From CAVSRC01 sp963743015 (lineage in GTDB: Bacteria; Pseudomonadota; Alphaproteobacteria; Rhizobiales; Kaistiaceae), in assembly GCA_963743015.1 (NCBI GenBank), contig CAVUOD010000033.1:1-64000 (forward strand): a DNA stretch of 64,000 bases, given 5' to 3'. Below the pieces are notes generated by a model. The model did no database searches, had not been told where the DNA came from, and saw only the letters and a list, made by a program, of their open reading frames with translations. The position numbers were made by a program, and so were the translations under genes. The stretch's first letter is position 1, and each line of letters starts with the position of its first letter. Positions 52,548 to 61,980 of the stretch are shown here, in pieces.

Positions 52548-53735
52548 ATGAAGCTCATCGAGCAATACATCTTCCGCAGGATCGTCGGGGCGACGACGCT
52601 GACCTTCGTGGCACTGGGGACAATGGTGTGGCTGTCGCAGGCGCTGCGTCAGTTCGATCTGGTCACCGCCAACGGTCAATCGGTGTGGACCTTCCTCTAT
52701 GTCTCGGCGCTGCTGGTGCCGGCGCTGGTCACCGTCGTGCTGCCGGTCGCCCTGCTGATTGCGGTGATCTACTCATTCACCCATCTCAACGGCGATTCGG
52801 AACTGGTGGTCATCAATTCCAGCGGCGCCTCGCAGGCAGTCGTCCTGAGGCCGGTGCTGCTGGTCGGGACGATCGTCACGCTGCTGGTCGCCGCGATGTC
52901 GCTCTACTTCGCGCCGCTGTCGCTGCGCGCCTGGCAGACGCTGATCACCAATGTGCGCAGCGACATCCTCACCACGATCCTGCAACCGGGCCAGTTCATG
53001 CAGCCGGTTGGCAAGCTGACGATCCATATCCGCAGCCGCGACCCCGACGGTACGCTGCACGGCATCTTCGTTGCCGACGATCGCGACCCCGGCCAGACCT
53101 CCACCTACCTCGCCGAACGCGGCGCCGTCATCGACAACGCGCTCGGCATTTTCATGATCATGAACAACGGCACCATCCAGCAGCGCAGCAAGGCCGATCA
53201 GTCGATCTCGATGATCGAGTTTTCGTCCTACGCTTTCGATCTGTCCTCGTTTCGCTCGTCGAGCACGACGCCGCAGCTCCATCCGGCCGAGCGCGATACC
53301 CTCTATCTGCTCAACCCCGATCCCGAGGATCGCTATTTTCGCCAATATCCGGGGAAATTCAGGGCGGAACTGCACAACCGCCTGTCATCGCCGCTCTACG
53401 GGCTGCTTTTCGCCGTGCTGCCGCTGGTCTTCCTCGGCCAGGCCGAATCACCACGGCGGAGCCGCGCGGCAAGCGTGACGATGGCGGTGGTCATCATGAC
53501 GGCCATGCGCGCGCTCGGCGTCTTCCTGCCCAACCTCGCCGAGACGAGCACGCTCGCCGTCTGGCTGATGTACGCCGTCCCGCTCGGCGGCGTTCTGGCA
53601 GCGTCCGTTCTGGTCCTGGTCGGTCGTCAGGTGCAGCCGCCGGAGGCGATCGTCGGCTTTGCCGAAACCGTGTTCGCCCGCACCAGCGGCATGCTGCGCA
53701 GCGGCGTCGCGGCGCCGGCCGGAGGCAGTCGCTAG
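52548..53735 (+). CDS. lptF: LPS export permease LptF
   Basis: This is a 395-residue inner-membrane half of the LptB2FG transporter that extracts LPS. MKLIEQYIFRRIVGATTLTF is the usual first helix, ELVVINSSGAS is the LptB-coupling segment, and six helices flank a periplasmic beta-jellyroll (about 130-265). RSRAASVTMAVVIM precedes the last helices. First gene of the lptF-lptG-lptD-surA-pdxA-ksgA run. Confidence 0.94.
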   Translation: MKLIEQYIFRRIVGATTLTFVALGTMVWLSQALRQFDLVTANGQSVWTFLYVSALLVPALVTVVLPVALLIAVIYSFTHLNGDSELVVINSSGASQAVVLRPVLLVGTIVTLLVAAMSLYFAPLSLRAWQTLITNVRSDILTTILQPGQFMQPVGKLTIHIRSRDPDGTLHGIFVADDRDPGQTSTYLAERGAVIDNALGIFMIMNNGTIQQRSKADQSISMIEFSSYAFDLSSFRSSSTTPQLHPAERDTLYLLNPDPEDRYFRQYPGKFRAELHNRLSSPLYGLLFAVLPLVFLGQAESPRRSRAASVTMAVVIMTAMRALGVFLPNLAETSTLAVWLMYAVPLGGVLAASVLVLVGRQVQPPEAIVGFAETVFARTSGMLRSGVAAPAGGSR

Positions 53736-53741
53736 CGTCCG

Positions 53742-54833
53742 ATGTTCAGCCGCACCCTATCGTTCTATTTCGCCCGCCACTTCGCCAAGATGGTGCTGTC
53801 CATCTTCATGATGGGCTTCCTGCTGATCACCGTCATCACCTATATCGAGTTCTTCAACCGCGCCTTCATGGGCGACTACAAGGGCGGCTTCACGCTCGCC
53901 CTGGTCGCCCTCTTCCGCGTGCCGAGCGTGACCGAGGATGCCCTGCCCTTCGCCGTCCTCTACGGGTCGATCGCCGCCTTCGTCGTGGCCAATCGCCGGC
54001 TCGAGGTGGTGGTGACGCGGGCTGCCGGCGTTTCGGCCATGCAGTTCCTGCTGCCGGCCTGCATCGTCGGCCTGGTCATCGGGATCGCCGGAACGACCCT
54101 CTACAATCCCCTGGCCGCGGCCCTGCTCAACTGGTCGAACGAACTCACCACCCAGGTGCTTCCGGCGGGCCACCAGGTCTCGGTGTCCCACAACGGGCCG
54201 GTGTGGGTGCGCCAGGCAACCAAGGGCAGCGAATCAATCATCGGCGCCCCCCAGTCCTATGACGACGGCCTCGGCCTCATCGGCGTGACCGCCTATGTGT
54301 TCGATCCGGGGGGGAAATTCCGTGAGCGAATCGACGCAGACCGGGGCCATTACCAGCCAGGCGTGTGGCAGCTGGAGAATGCCATTGTGACCGCCCCGAA
54401 CGCCACCCCGCACAAGGTGGCGGTCTACAGCCTGCCCACGAATCTGTCCGCCGACGAGGTTAAGAGAACTTTCTTACAGCTTGATTCCGTTTCGTTTTGG
54501 TCGCTTCCGGAGCTGGCGGCTTCGGCGCAGCGGGCCGGTGTCCCCGGCAACCGGTTTCTGCTACAATTCAACGTGCTTCTATCGAGACCGATCCTGCTCC
54601 TCGCCATGGTGCTGATCGCAGCCAATGTTTCGTTGAGATTCTCCCGTTCCCGGGACGTCGGATGGATGATTATCACTGGCGTCGCGGTGGGCTTCATGCT
54701 TTATGTTCTCATGAAGATTGCGTGGGATTTGGGGAGTGGCGGAATCGTCCCACCGCCACTGGCGGCGTGGTTGCCGGCGATTGTGGCGACGCTGTTTGGC
54801 ATAACGGTTCTGTTGCATTTGGAGGATGGATGA
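53742..54833 (+). CDS. lptG: LPS export permease LptG
   Basis: This is 363 residues. RTLSFYFARHFAKMVLSIFMMGFLL is helix 1, LEVVVTRAAGVSAMQFLLP is the coupling segment, then a jellyroll domain and three C-terminal helices (RPILLLAMVLIAANVSLRFSR, GWMIITGVAVGFMLYVL). It starts 6 bases after lptF. The lptD ATG overlaps its stop (ATGA at 54830). Confidence 0.94.
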   Translation: MFSRTLSFYFARHFAKMVLSIFMMGFLLITVITYIEFFNRAFMGDYKGGFTLALVALFRVPSVTEDALPFAVLYGSIAAFVVANRRLEVVVTRAAGVSAMQFLLPACIVGLVIGIAGTTLYNPLAAALLNWSNELTTQVLPAGHQVSVSHNGPVWVRQATKGSESIIGAPQSYDDGLGLIGVTAYVFDPGGKFRERIDADRGHYQPGVWQLENAIVTAPNATPHKVAVYSLPTNLSADEVKRTFLQLDSVSFWSLPELAASAQRAGVPGNRFLLQFNVLLSRPILLLAMVLIAANVSLRFSRSRDVGWMIITGVAVGFMLYVLMKIAWDLGSGGIVPPPLAAWLPAIVATLFGITVLLHLEDG

Positions 54834-57238
54834 GCGGGGCGGCGACAAAGGTCGCTGAAGGGGGACGTTCCGGCCGCTTCTTCGGCCGGCGCGTGATGCG
54901 CGCCTTACTGGCTGCGCTGGTGCTCTCCTTCGCCGTTCCGACGGTCGGCTTCGCCGCCGTGGGCGATAGCACCATCAAGGCCCCGTCGCTGACGCCGGGC
55001 GAGCGCATGCTCGTCGAATCAGACCAGCTGGTTTACGACTACGACCACAACGCGGTCTCCGCTGTCGGCAATGTGAAGATCTATTACGGCGGCTACACGC
55101 TCGAGGCCGAAAAGGTCACCTACAACAAGACGAGCGGCCGGCTGTTCGCCGAGGGCCATGTGAAGCTGGTCGATCCGTCGGGTGCGGCGATCTACAGCGA
55201 CTACATCGACATCACCGACGACTTCCGCGACGGCTTCGTCGAATCGCTCAGGGTCGACAGCGCCGACCACACCCATTTCGGTGCCGCCAGCGCGGAGCGC
55301 AGTGGCGACAAGACGACCTTCACGGAAGGCAGCTACACCGCCTGCGAACCGTGCAAGAAGAACCCCGAAAAGCCTCCGCTGTGGGACGTGAAGGCCGCGA
55401 AGATCGTGTTCGACCACAAGGAGCACATGGTCTACTTCACCAACGCCAAGCTTGAATTCATGGGCCTGCCCATGGCTTGGACGCCCTATTTCGCGATTCC
55501 CGACCCGACGGTGAAGCGCAAGTCGGGCTTCCTGGCGCCCGGCTTCGGCTATGCCGAGAAGCTCGGCTTCTACGGGTCGGTGCCCTATTACTGGGTGATC
55601 TCACCCAACAAGGACATCACCTTCACGCCGGCCTACCTGTCGCGGCAGGGCTTCCTTGGCCAGGTCGAATTCCGTCACCGGCTGAGCAACGGCCAGTACG
55701 CGATCCGCGTGGCCGGGATCAACCAGCAGGACTCGAACGCCTTCTCGGCAGGCGCACCGGGTCGGCGGGACCTGCGCGGCGGCATCAACACCACCGGCGA
55801 GTTCGACATCAACCAGGATTGGACTTTCGGCTGGAACGGGACGCTGCTCTCGGACCGCAACTTCTCGCGCGACTACGGTGCTCTGAACACCGACACCTCG
55901 GATACCACCTCCACCATCCATCTGACCGGGCTGAGGGATCGCAACTACTTCGAGGCGCGCGCCTCCTACTACCAGATTCTCACCAACCAGGCGTCGTTCA
56001 CCGATCCGGTCGAGGCGGCCCGCTACAATCAGGATCGCCAGGCGGTCGTCGTTCCGGAGATCGACAGCAAGAAATACGTCGACCATTCGGTATTCGGCGG
56101 CGAGCTGTCGTTCACCTCCAACCTGGCATCGCTGCATCGCGGTCAGGACGATTCGTTCATGCTCGGCGGGGTTGCGCCCTGGCGCTTTGCCGGCACCGCC
56201 GGCACCTTCGTGCGCGCAACCGAACAGGCCGACTGGCAGCGACGGTTCATCGGACCGATGGGCCAGGTCATCACGCCGTTCGCCTATGTCCGCGGCGATG
56301 CCTTCTACCTGGACGGTCAGACGACGACCGCGATGGCCGCCGGTCTGACATCGGATTCCACTGCCTACCGCCTGATGCCGGCCGTCGGCGTCGACTGGAG
56401 CCTGCCAATCGTGGCGCAGACGGCCCATGCCACCAACATCATCGAGCCGCGCGCCCAGCTGATCGTGCGCCCGAACGAGATGATGACCGGCAAACTGCCC
56501 AACAACGACGCGCAAAGCCTGGTGTTTGACGTGTCGAATCTGTTCGCCCACGACAAGTTCTCGGGCTACGACCGGGTGGAGGGCGGCACGCGACTGAACC
56601 TCGGCCTGCACTACAATGGCAGCTTCGACAATGGCGCGTCGGTGGACGCGACTGCCGGTCAGTCGTTCCAGCTGGCGGGTGCCAACCCCTATGCGACGAC
56701 CGATCTGGCGGGTGTCGGAGGGATGCTGCCCTCGCCCTATACCGGCTCGCTGTCGGGGCTCGAAACGACCCGGTCCGACTATGTCGCCGGCGCCACCGTC
56801 GATACCGGCCTCGGGCCACGGGTCACCGCCAACGGGCGCTTCGACAACGCGGACTTCTCGCTCAATCGCGGCGAGATCGAAGCAACCGCAGCGCTTGGAC
56901 CGGTCAGCGCTTCGGGCGCCTATCTCTATGTACGCCACAACCCGTACAACGCGTCATTGGCCTCTGCCTCGGTCGTCCGCGGCGCCGGTTCGATCAATCT
57001 CTCCGACAACTGGCGCGCGTTCGGCACGATGACCTACGACATCAGCAACAACTCGGTCGCCAGCAACAGCCTCGGTCTTGCCTTCGACAACGAATGCCTG
57101 ACCTTCTCGCTTGCTTACAATGAAACCCGCGCCGGCTACACCGATGTCGCTCCGAGCCGCTGGCTGACCTTCCGCCTGCAGCTCCGCACCCTCGGCGACA
57201 GCTCCGTGCAGACCAATCTCGCCAGCGGGACCAACTGA
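54830..57238 (+). CDS. lptD: LPS-assembly protein LptD
   Basis: This is 802 residues. A signal-anchor (RRVMRALLAALVLSFAVPTVGFAA) precedes the OstA/LptA-like N-domain (LVESDQLVYDYDHNAVSAVGNVKIYYGGYTLEAEKVTYNKTSGRLFAEGHV) and then a large beta-barrel ending at the C-terminus. ACEPCKKNP near residue 185 and ECLTFSLAY near the end supply Cys for the inter-domain disulfides. It inserts LPS into the outer leaflet. Full length and in frame. Confidence 0.95.
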   Translation: MSGAATKVAEGGRSGRFFGRRVMRALLAALVLSFAVPTVGFAAVGDSTIKAPSLTPGERMLVESDQLVYDYDHNAVSAVGNVKIYYGGYTLEAEKVTYNKTSGRLFAEGHVKLVDPSGAAIYSDYIDITDDFRDGFVESLRVDSADHTHFGAASAERSGDKTTFTEGSYTACEPCKKNPEKPPLWDVKAAKIVFDHKEHMVYFTNAKLEFMGLPMAWTPYFAIPDPTVKRKSGFLAPGFGYAEKLGFYGSVPYYWVISPNKDITFTPAYLSRQGFLGQVEFRHRLSNGQYAIRVAGINQQDSNAFSAGAPGRRDLRGGINTTGEFDINQDWTFGWNGTLLSDRNFSRDYGALNTDTSDTTSTIHLTGLRDRNYFEARASYYQILTNQASFTDPVEAARYNQDRQAVVVPEIDSKKYVDHSVFGGELSFTSNLASLHRGQDDSFMLGGVAPWRFAGTAGTFVRATEQADWQRRFIGPMGQVITPFAYVRGDAFYLDGQTTTAMAAGLTSDSTAYRLMPAVGVDWSLPIVAQTAHATNIIEPRAQLIVRPNEMMTGKLPNNDAQSLVFDVSNLFAHDKFSGYDRVEGGTRLNLGLHYNGSFDNGASVDATAGQSFQLAGANPYATTDLAGVGGMLPSPYTGSLSGLETTRSDYVAGATVDTGLGPRVTANGRFDNADFSLNRGEIEATAALGPVSASGAYLYVRHNPYNASLASASVVRGAGSINLSDNWRAFGTMTYDISNNSVASNSLGLAFDNECLTFSLAYNETRAGYTDVAPSRWLTFRLQLRTLGDSSVQTNLASGTN

Positions 57239-57358
57239 CGGTTTGTCGGGTGCCGTACCCTTCTTTTTGCCAGATTTGGCGCAATGATGCGGCTACGCCC
57301 GACACGACGGCGCATGTCTGATGCTGCGCTGGCGCGTTCCGGCGCCGATTTGCGGGGA

Positions 57359-58390
57359 ATGTCCTTGAAACTTCCGAGAGGTCCTGTGCTCCGGCGTCTG
57401 GCGGTCATCAGTCTTGCCGTTGTCGGCGCGGCCGGGCTTTCCGCGTGCAGCGGCATCGGCGGTCTCTTCAATTCGGGGGGGACCAAGGTCAGCGGCCCGC
57501 CGGTCACCGGCAACACCCAGATGCCGGACATCCCCACCCTCGGCAAACGCGACAGCTCGATCGCGGTCCTGGTGAACGAGGATCCGATCACCCACTACGA
57601 CATCTCCCAGCGCCGCAAGCTGATGGCCCTGGGTGGTGCCAAGAGCAGCGACAAGATCGCGACCGACGAGCTGATCGACGAGGCCCTGGAAATGTACGAG
57701 GCGCGCAAGCGCGGCATCAGGGCGCCCGATTCCCGGGTCGAGGGTGCCTACGCCGCGATCGCACAGCAGCTGAAGCTGTCGCCGACTCAGCTGACCAAGG
57801 CGCTGGCTGCGCGCGGCATCGATTCGTCGTCGCTGAAGCAGCGCCTGCGTGCCCAGTTGACCTGGCAACATCTCGTGCAGCGGCGCACCCAGATGAAGGC
57901 GATGATCAAGACGCAGGACATCGCCAGCGCCATGCTCGCCAAGGGCAGCCCGGACCAGATGAAGCTTGACGAGTTCATGCTGCAGCAGATCGTCTTCATC
58001 GTGCCGCAAGGGTCGCCGCCCTCCCTCTATGCCCAGCGACGCCGCGAGGCGCTGGCGTTCCGTCAGCGCTTCAAAGGCTGCGACAGCAGCGTCGAGCAGG
58101 CCAAACAGCTGCACGGCGTCGTGGTCAAGGATATCGGCCGGCGCGACGCCACCCAGCTCAATGGTCCCGAGGGCGAGGACATCAAGCAGACGCCCGCCGG
58201 CAAGACGGCGTCGCCCTACCAGATGAACGAGGGCATCGAACTGATCGCGGTCTGTTCGGTGCGGCAGGTGCAGAGCACGGCGGCAGCGCGGGCCGAAGTG
58301 ACCAACGATCTCTACCTCAAGCAGGCCAAGAACCTCGGGAAGGACTATTTGGACGAACTGCGCAAGGCAGCGATCATCGAATATCGCTGA
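57359..58390 (+). CDS. SurA-like chaperone with apparent lipoprotein signal
   Basis: This is a SurA N-domain protein in the standard place between lptD and pdxA. IAVLVNEDPITHYDISQRRKLMALGG is the SurA N-terminal pattern; the later part (FMLQQIVFIVPQGSPPS…) corresponds to a weak, degenerate parvulin domain. With ATG 57359 the N-terminus is RRLAVISLAVVGAAGLSAC, a lipobox with Cys at residue 30, suggesting a lipid anchor rather than a free periplasmic protein. Starts at 57284 or 57314 would put that Cys too deep. No ribosome site is convincing for any of them. 343 residues from 57359. Confidence 0.82.
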   Translation: MSLKLPRGPVLRRLAVISLAVVGAAGLSACSGIGGLFNSGGTKVSGPPVTGNTQMPDIPTLGKRDSSIAVLVNEDPITHYDISQRRKLMALGGAKSSDKIATDELIDEALEMYEARKRGIRAPDSRVEGAYAAIAQQLKLSPTQLTKALAARGIDSSSLKQRLRAQLTWQHLVQRRTQMKAMIKTQDIASAMLAKGSPDQMKLDEFMLQQIVFIVPQGSPPSLYAQRRREALAFRQRFKGCDSSVEQAKQLHGVVVKDIGRRDATQLNGPEGEDIKQTPAGKTASPYQMNEGIELIAVCSVRQVQSTAAARAEVTNDLYLKQAKNLGKDYLDELRKAAIIEYR

Positions 58391-58415
58391 AGCCTGGCGC
58401 AAAGGGGCACCGGGG

Positions 58416-59426
58416 ATGTTACCGCCACTGGCCCTCACCATGGGGGAGCCGTCCGGCATCGGACCGGACATCACCATTGCCGCATGGCTTCGGCGGCACG
58501 AAATGGCACTGCCGCCATTCTACTGCCTGGCCGATCGGGCCGTGCTCGTCGAGCGGGCAGCCATGCTGGGTGTCGACTGCCCGATCGAGACCGTGACGCC
58601 GGATACCGCCGCCGCCTGCTTCGAGCGGGCGCTGCCGGTGGTGCAGCTGGAAGCGCCGATCGCCGCGCGCGTCGGCGTGCCCGACCCGGCCAATGCGCAA
58701 GGCGTCATCGAGGCGATCGCCCGCGCCGTCGGCGACGTGCGCGCCGGCGCCGCCGCGGCGGTGGTGACCAACCCGATCAACAAGAAGGTGCTCTACGACG
58801 CCGGCTTCAGCCATCCCGGCCATACCGAGTTTCTCGGTACGATGTCGGCGGCGTGGACGGGCGAGCCGGGCAAGCCGGTGATGATGCTGGCCAGCCCCGG
58901 GCTGAGGGCGGTGCCGGTGACCATCCACATCCCGTTGCGCGATGTCGTGCCGGCGCTGTCGGAACGCCTGATCGTCGAGACCGGACGCATCGTTGCCAAT
59001 TCGCTGAAGCGTCGTTTCGCGGTGGCGAGCCCGCGCCTGGCGGTTGCCGGGGTCAATCCCCACGCCGGCGAAAGCGGCTCGATCGGCGACGAGGACGAAC
59101 GCATCGTGCGCCCGGCGGTGGCAGCGCTGCAGGCAGAGGGCATCGCGGCGCGCGGGCCGCTGCCGGCCGACACATTGTTCCACCCGGCGGCGCGGGCGAC
59201 CTACGACGCGGTGCTGTGCATGTATCACGACCAGGCGCTGATTCCGGCAAAGACGCTCGCCTTTTCCGACGGGGTCAACGTCACGCTGGGCCTCGCCTTC
59301 GTGCGCACCTCGCCCGATCACGGCACCGCGTTCGACATTGCCGGAACGGGCAGCGCCGACCCGGCCAGCCTTGCCGCCTCGCTGCGCATGGCGGCGGAGC
59401 TGAGACGCAACGAACTGGGCGAATGA
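58416..59426 (+). CDS. pdxA: 4-hydroxythreonine-4-phosphate dehydrogenase
   Basis: This is a 336-residue enzyme of pyridoxal-phosphate synthesis (DXP-dependent branch). LALTMGEPSGIGPDI opens the protein, the metal His residues are in FSHPGHTEFLG, CMYHDQALIP and TSPDHGTAFDIAG, and NPHAGE…GDED is typical. The ksgA ATG overlaps its stop (ATGA at 59423). Confidence 0.95.
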   Translation: MLPPLALTMGEPSGIGPDITIAAWLRRHEMALPPFYCLADRAVLVERAAMLGVDCPIETVTPDTAAACFERALPVVQLEAPIAARVGVPDPANAQGVIEAIARAVGDVRAGAAAAVVTNPINKKVLYDAGFSHPGHTEFLGTMSAAWTGEPGKPVMMLASPGLRAVPVTIHIPLRDVVPALSERLIVETGRIVANSLKRRFAVASPRLAVAGVNPHAGESGSIGDEDERIVRPAVAALQAEGIAARGPLPADTLFHPAARATYDAVLCMYHDQALIPAKTLAFSDGVNVTLGLAFVRTSPDHGTAFDIAGTGSADPASLAASLRMAAELRRNELGE

Positions 59427-60278
59427 GTGCGCTCGACGACCTGCCGCCGCTGCGCGAGGTCATCGCCCGCCACGAGCTGCGCGCCCGCAAGAGTCTTGGC
59501 CAGAATTTCCTGCTCGACCTCAACCTGACCGCGCGCATCGCCCGCGCCTCCGGGCCGCTTGCCGGCATGACCGTCGTCGAGGTCGGGCCGGGTCCCGGCG
59601 GCCTCACCCGGGCGCTCATCGCCGAGGGCGCCGCGCCATGTGGTCGCCATCGAGCGCGATGAGCGCTGCATCGCGGCACTGGAGGAAATCGCCGCGGCGG
59701 CGCCGGGAAAGCTGACCATCGTCAACGCCGACGCGCTGACGGTGGACATGGCGGCGCTTGCCCCGCCGCCCGCCCGCATCGTTGCCAACCTGCCCTACAA
59801 CGTCGCCACGCCGCTGCTCGTCGGCTGGCTCAGGGCCGAGCCCTGGCCGCCGTGGTACGAATCGATGACGCTGATGTTCCAGCGCGAAGTGGCCGAGCGC
59901 ATCGTCGCCCCGCCGGGCTCAAAGACCTATGGCCGCCTCGGCGTGCTCACCGGCTGGCGTGCCGAAGCCGAGATCCTGTTCGATGTTTCGCCGCGCGCCT
60001 TCACGCCGCCGCCGAAGGTCACCTCGTCGGTGGTGCGGCTGACGCCGCGCAGCGTACCGCTTGCCTGCGATCCGGCGGTGCTCGAACGGGTGACGGCGGC
60101 GGCCTTCGGTCAGCGGCGCAAGATGCTGCGGCAGAGCCTGAAGAGGTTGGATCTCGACGCGCTGCGCCTGCTGGCGGAAGCCGGCATCGACGAAACACAG
60201 CGGGCGGAGCAGATCGATGTCGCCGGTTTCGTGGCGCTGGCGCGGGTCGTCGCAGCCATGCGCGATCAGACAGCCTGA
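59423..60278 (+). CDS. ksgA: 16S rRNA dimethyladenosine transferase (one frameshift)
   Basis: This enzyme dimethylates two adenines near the 3' end of 16S rRNA (A1518/A1519, E. coli numbering). ARKSLGQNFLLDLNLTARIAR and VVEVGPGPGGLTRAL (SAM loop) lie in the first frame. One extra base near 59636 shifts to HVVAIERDERCIAAL, VANLPYNVATPLL (NLPY catalytic motif) and FTPPPKVTSSVVRL. Corrected length about 284 residues. Also called rsmA. Confidence 0.95.
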
Positions 60279-60331
60279 CTCCCCTGGCGACGAAGCGACC
60301 GGTTCCCGGGATTCGGCCCGTGCGCGAAACG

Positions 60332-61027
60332 TCAGGCATTCCCGGTCAGCTGCAATATCACCCCGATGATGGCATTCGCCGCGTGGCCGATGATCGCCGA
60401 AATGAAATCGAGGTTGATGCCGAGTTGCGTCCCAAGCATCGGCAGGATGAAAAGCAGCCCGATGATCAGAAGCAATCCGTAGGGTTCCACGCGGGACAGC
60501 GGGGCCGCCAGCGCCCTGGGCAGGACCCCGACGGCGATCCGGCCGCCATCGAGCGGCGGTATCGGCAGCAGGTTGAACACCGCCAGAATGACGTCGAGCA
60601 CCAGCAGGTTGGTGAGATTGGCGGCGAGCCAGCGAGCCGCGATCTGCGGGACGACGTTGAGGGCATGAAAGCCCAGGGCGGCGAGGATCGCCAACAGCAG
60701 GTTCATGGCTGGTCCGGCGGCCGCCACCAGAACCATGTCGAGGCGCGGGATGCGCAGGGCCCGGAAGTTGACCGGGACCGGCTTGGCATATCCGAACAGG
60801 AACGGCGCGCCGAACAACAACAACATTGCCGGCAGCAAAACCGTTCCGAACGGATCGATGTGCTTGACCGGATTGAAGCTGACGCGGCCAAGCCGCCATG
60901 CGGTGTCGTCGCCACGCAGATGCGCCACGAAACCGTGCGCCGCCTCGTGAAAGGTGATCGCAATGATGACCGGCAGGAACCAGACCGATACCCCGTAGGC
61001 GAAGCCACTCAGCGATTGCGTTTCCAT
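60332..61027 (-). CDS. Site-2-protease-like M50 membrane metallopeptidase
   Basis: This is a 231-residue multi-pass inner-membrane protein. Zinc-binding HEAAH at residues 27-31 and the second ligand motif NLLPIPPLDGGRI about 120 residues later are intact. Six helices; no PDZ domain, so it is the minimal SpoIVFB/YwhC-like type rather than RseP. It may cleave membrane-bound anti-sigma or signalling proteins; substrate unknown. Confidence 0.9.
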   Translation of the reverse strand: METQSLSGFAYGVSVWFLPVIIAITFHEAAHGFVAHLRGDDTAWRLGRVSFNPVKHIDPFGTVLLPAMLLLFGAPFLFGYAKPVPVNFRALRIPRLDMVLVAAAGPAMNLLLAILAALGFHALNVVPQIAARWLAANLTNLLVLDVILAVFNLLPIPPLDGGRIAVGVLPRALAAPLSRVEPYGLLLIIGLLFILPMLGTQLGINLDFISAIIGHAANAIIGVILQLTGNA

Positions 61028-61044
61028 TGGTTCCTACGTCCGCG

Positions 61045-61112
61045 CCGGCCGCTCGCCCGCAAACAGGTGGAAAGACCGGGCCTTCTTCGTCGAGACCGGA
61101 GCGAGCGGCCGG
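61045..61112. repeat. 12-bp perfect inverted repeat with long loop
   Basis: CCGGCCGCTCGC (61045-61056) and GCGAGCGGCCGG (61101-61112) are exact reverse complements 44 bases apart in the 275-base gap between gmk and the M50 gene. It could be a leader structure for the M50 mRNA or a gmk terminator; no T-run is present. Nothing else is seen in this gap. Confidence 0.45.
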
Positions 61113-61302
61113 ACTTCGCGTCCAGCCTTACCCGACTCCCGATCTCACAGGCAACGACCCGCCGTCGCGGGACCGGCGGCGCGGTGATGAGGACGGGGAC
61201 CGTCATCGGGCTGACCGCGTTGAGGCAGGCGAGCATGTGCGCGGCCCGCGGTTTCGACCGCAGGGGGACACATGGCGCACGGCCGTCCGCGCGCCAGTGC
61301 GA

Positions 61303-61980
61303 CTAATCGATCCGCTTGAGGTCGGCGAGGAGCCTGGCGACGAATCGCTCCAGATCGGGGCGATAGACGCGCTTCAGCCGCTCGGCGGTGAGGATGGAGC
61401 GCAGGCGCTGAAAGCTCTTGTCGAGGTCGCGGTTGACCAGCACGTAGTCGTATTCGGTCCAGTGCGGCACTTCCGCCGCCGCATTGTGCAGGCGCTGGGC
61501 GATCACCGTGTCGCTGTCCTCGGCCCGTCGCTCCAGCCGCGTCTTGAGTTCGCGGGCCGACGGCGGCAGCACGAAGACGCTGACCACGTCGGCGCGCATG
61601 CTGTCGTAGAGCTGCAGCGTTCCCTGCCAGTCGATGTCGAAGAGCACGTCGCGGCCGACCTTGAGCGCCTCCTCCACGGGTGCCCGCGGCGTGCCGTAGA
61701 AATTGCCGTGGACTTCGGCCCATTCCAGCAGGTCGCCGGCATCGCGCATCACCTCGAATTGCCGGAGGGTGACGAAATGATAGTGGACGCCGTCGATCTC
61801 GCTGGCGCGGCGGGCGCGCGTGGTCACCGAGATCGACAGGCTCACCCCCTCCTCCTGCTCGAGCAGATTGCGGGTGAGCGTCGTCTTGCCGGCGCCGGAG
61901 GGCGAGGAGACCACCAGCATGATGCCGCGCCGGGCGATGTCGCGCTGTCTGACGTCGCGCTGTCTGGAGTCTCTCGTCAT
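61303..61980 (-). CDS. gmk: Guanylate kinase
   Basis: This is a 225-residue enzyme that phosphorylates GMP to GDP. The P-loop is SSPSGAGKTTL. The GMP-binding region SVTTRARRASEIDGVHYHFV and the VLFDIDWQG motif follow. The N-terminal extension has three QRD repeats (SRQRDVRQRDIARRG). ATG 61980 overlaps the yicC stop (ATGA). Confidence 0.95.
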   Translation of the reverse strand: MTRDSRQRDVRQRDIARRGIMLVVSSPSGAGKTTLTRNLLEQEEGVSLSISVTTRARRASEIDGVHYHFVTLRQFEVMRDAGDLLEWAEVHGNFYGTPRAPVEEALKVGRDVLFDIDWQGTLQLYDSMRADVVSVFVLPPSARELKTRLERRAEDSDTVIAQRLHNAAAEVPHWTEYDYVLVNRDLDKSFQRLRSILTAERLKRVYRPDLERFVARLLADLKRID

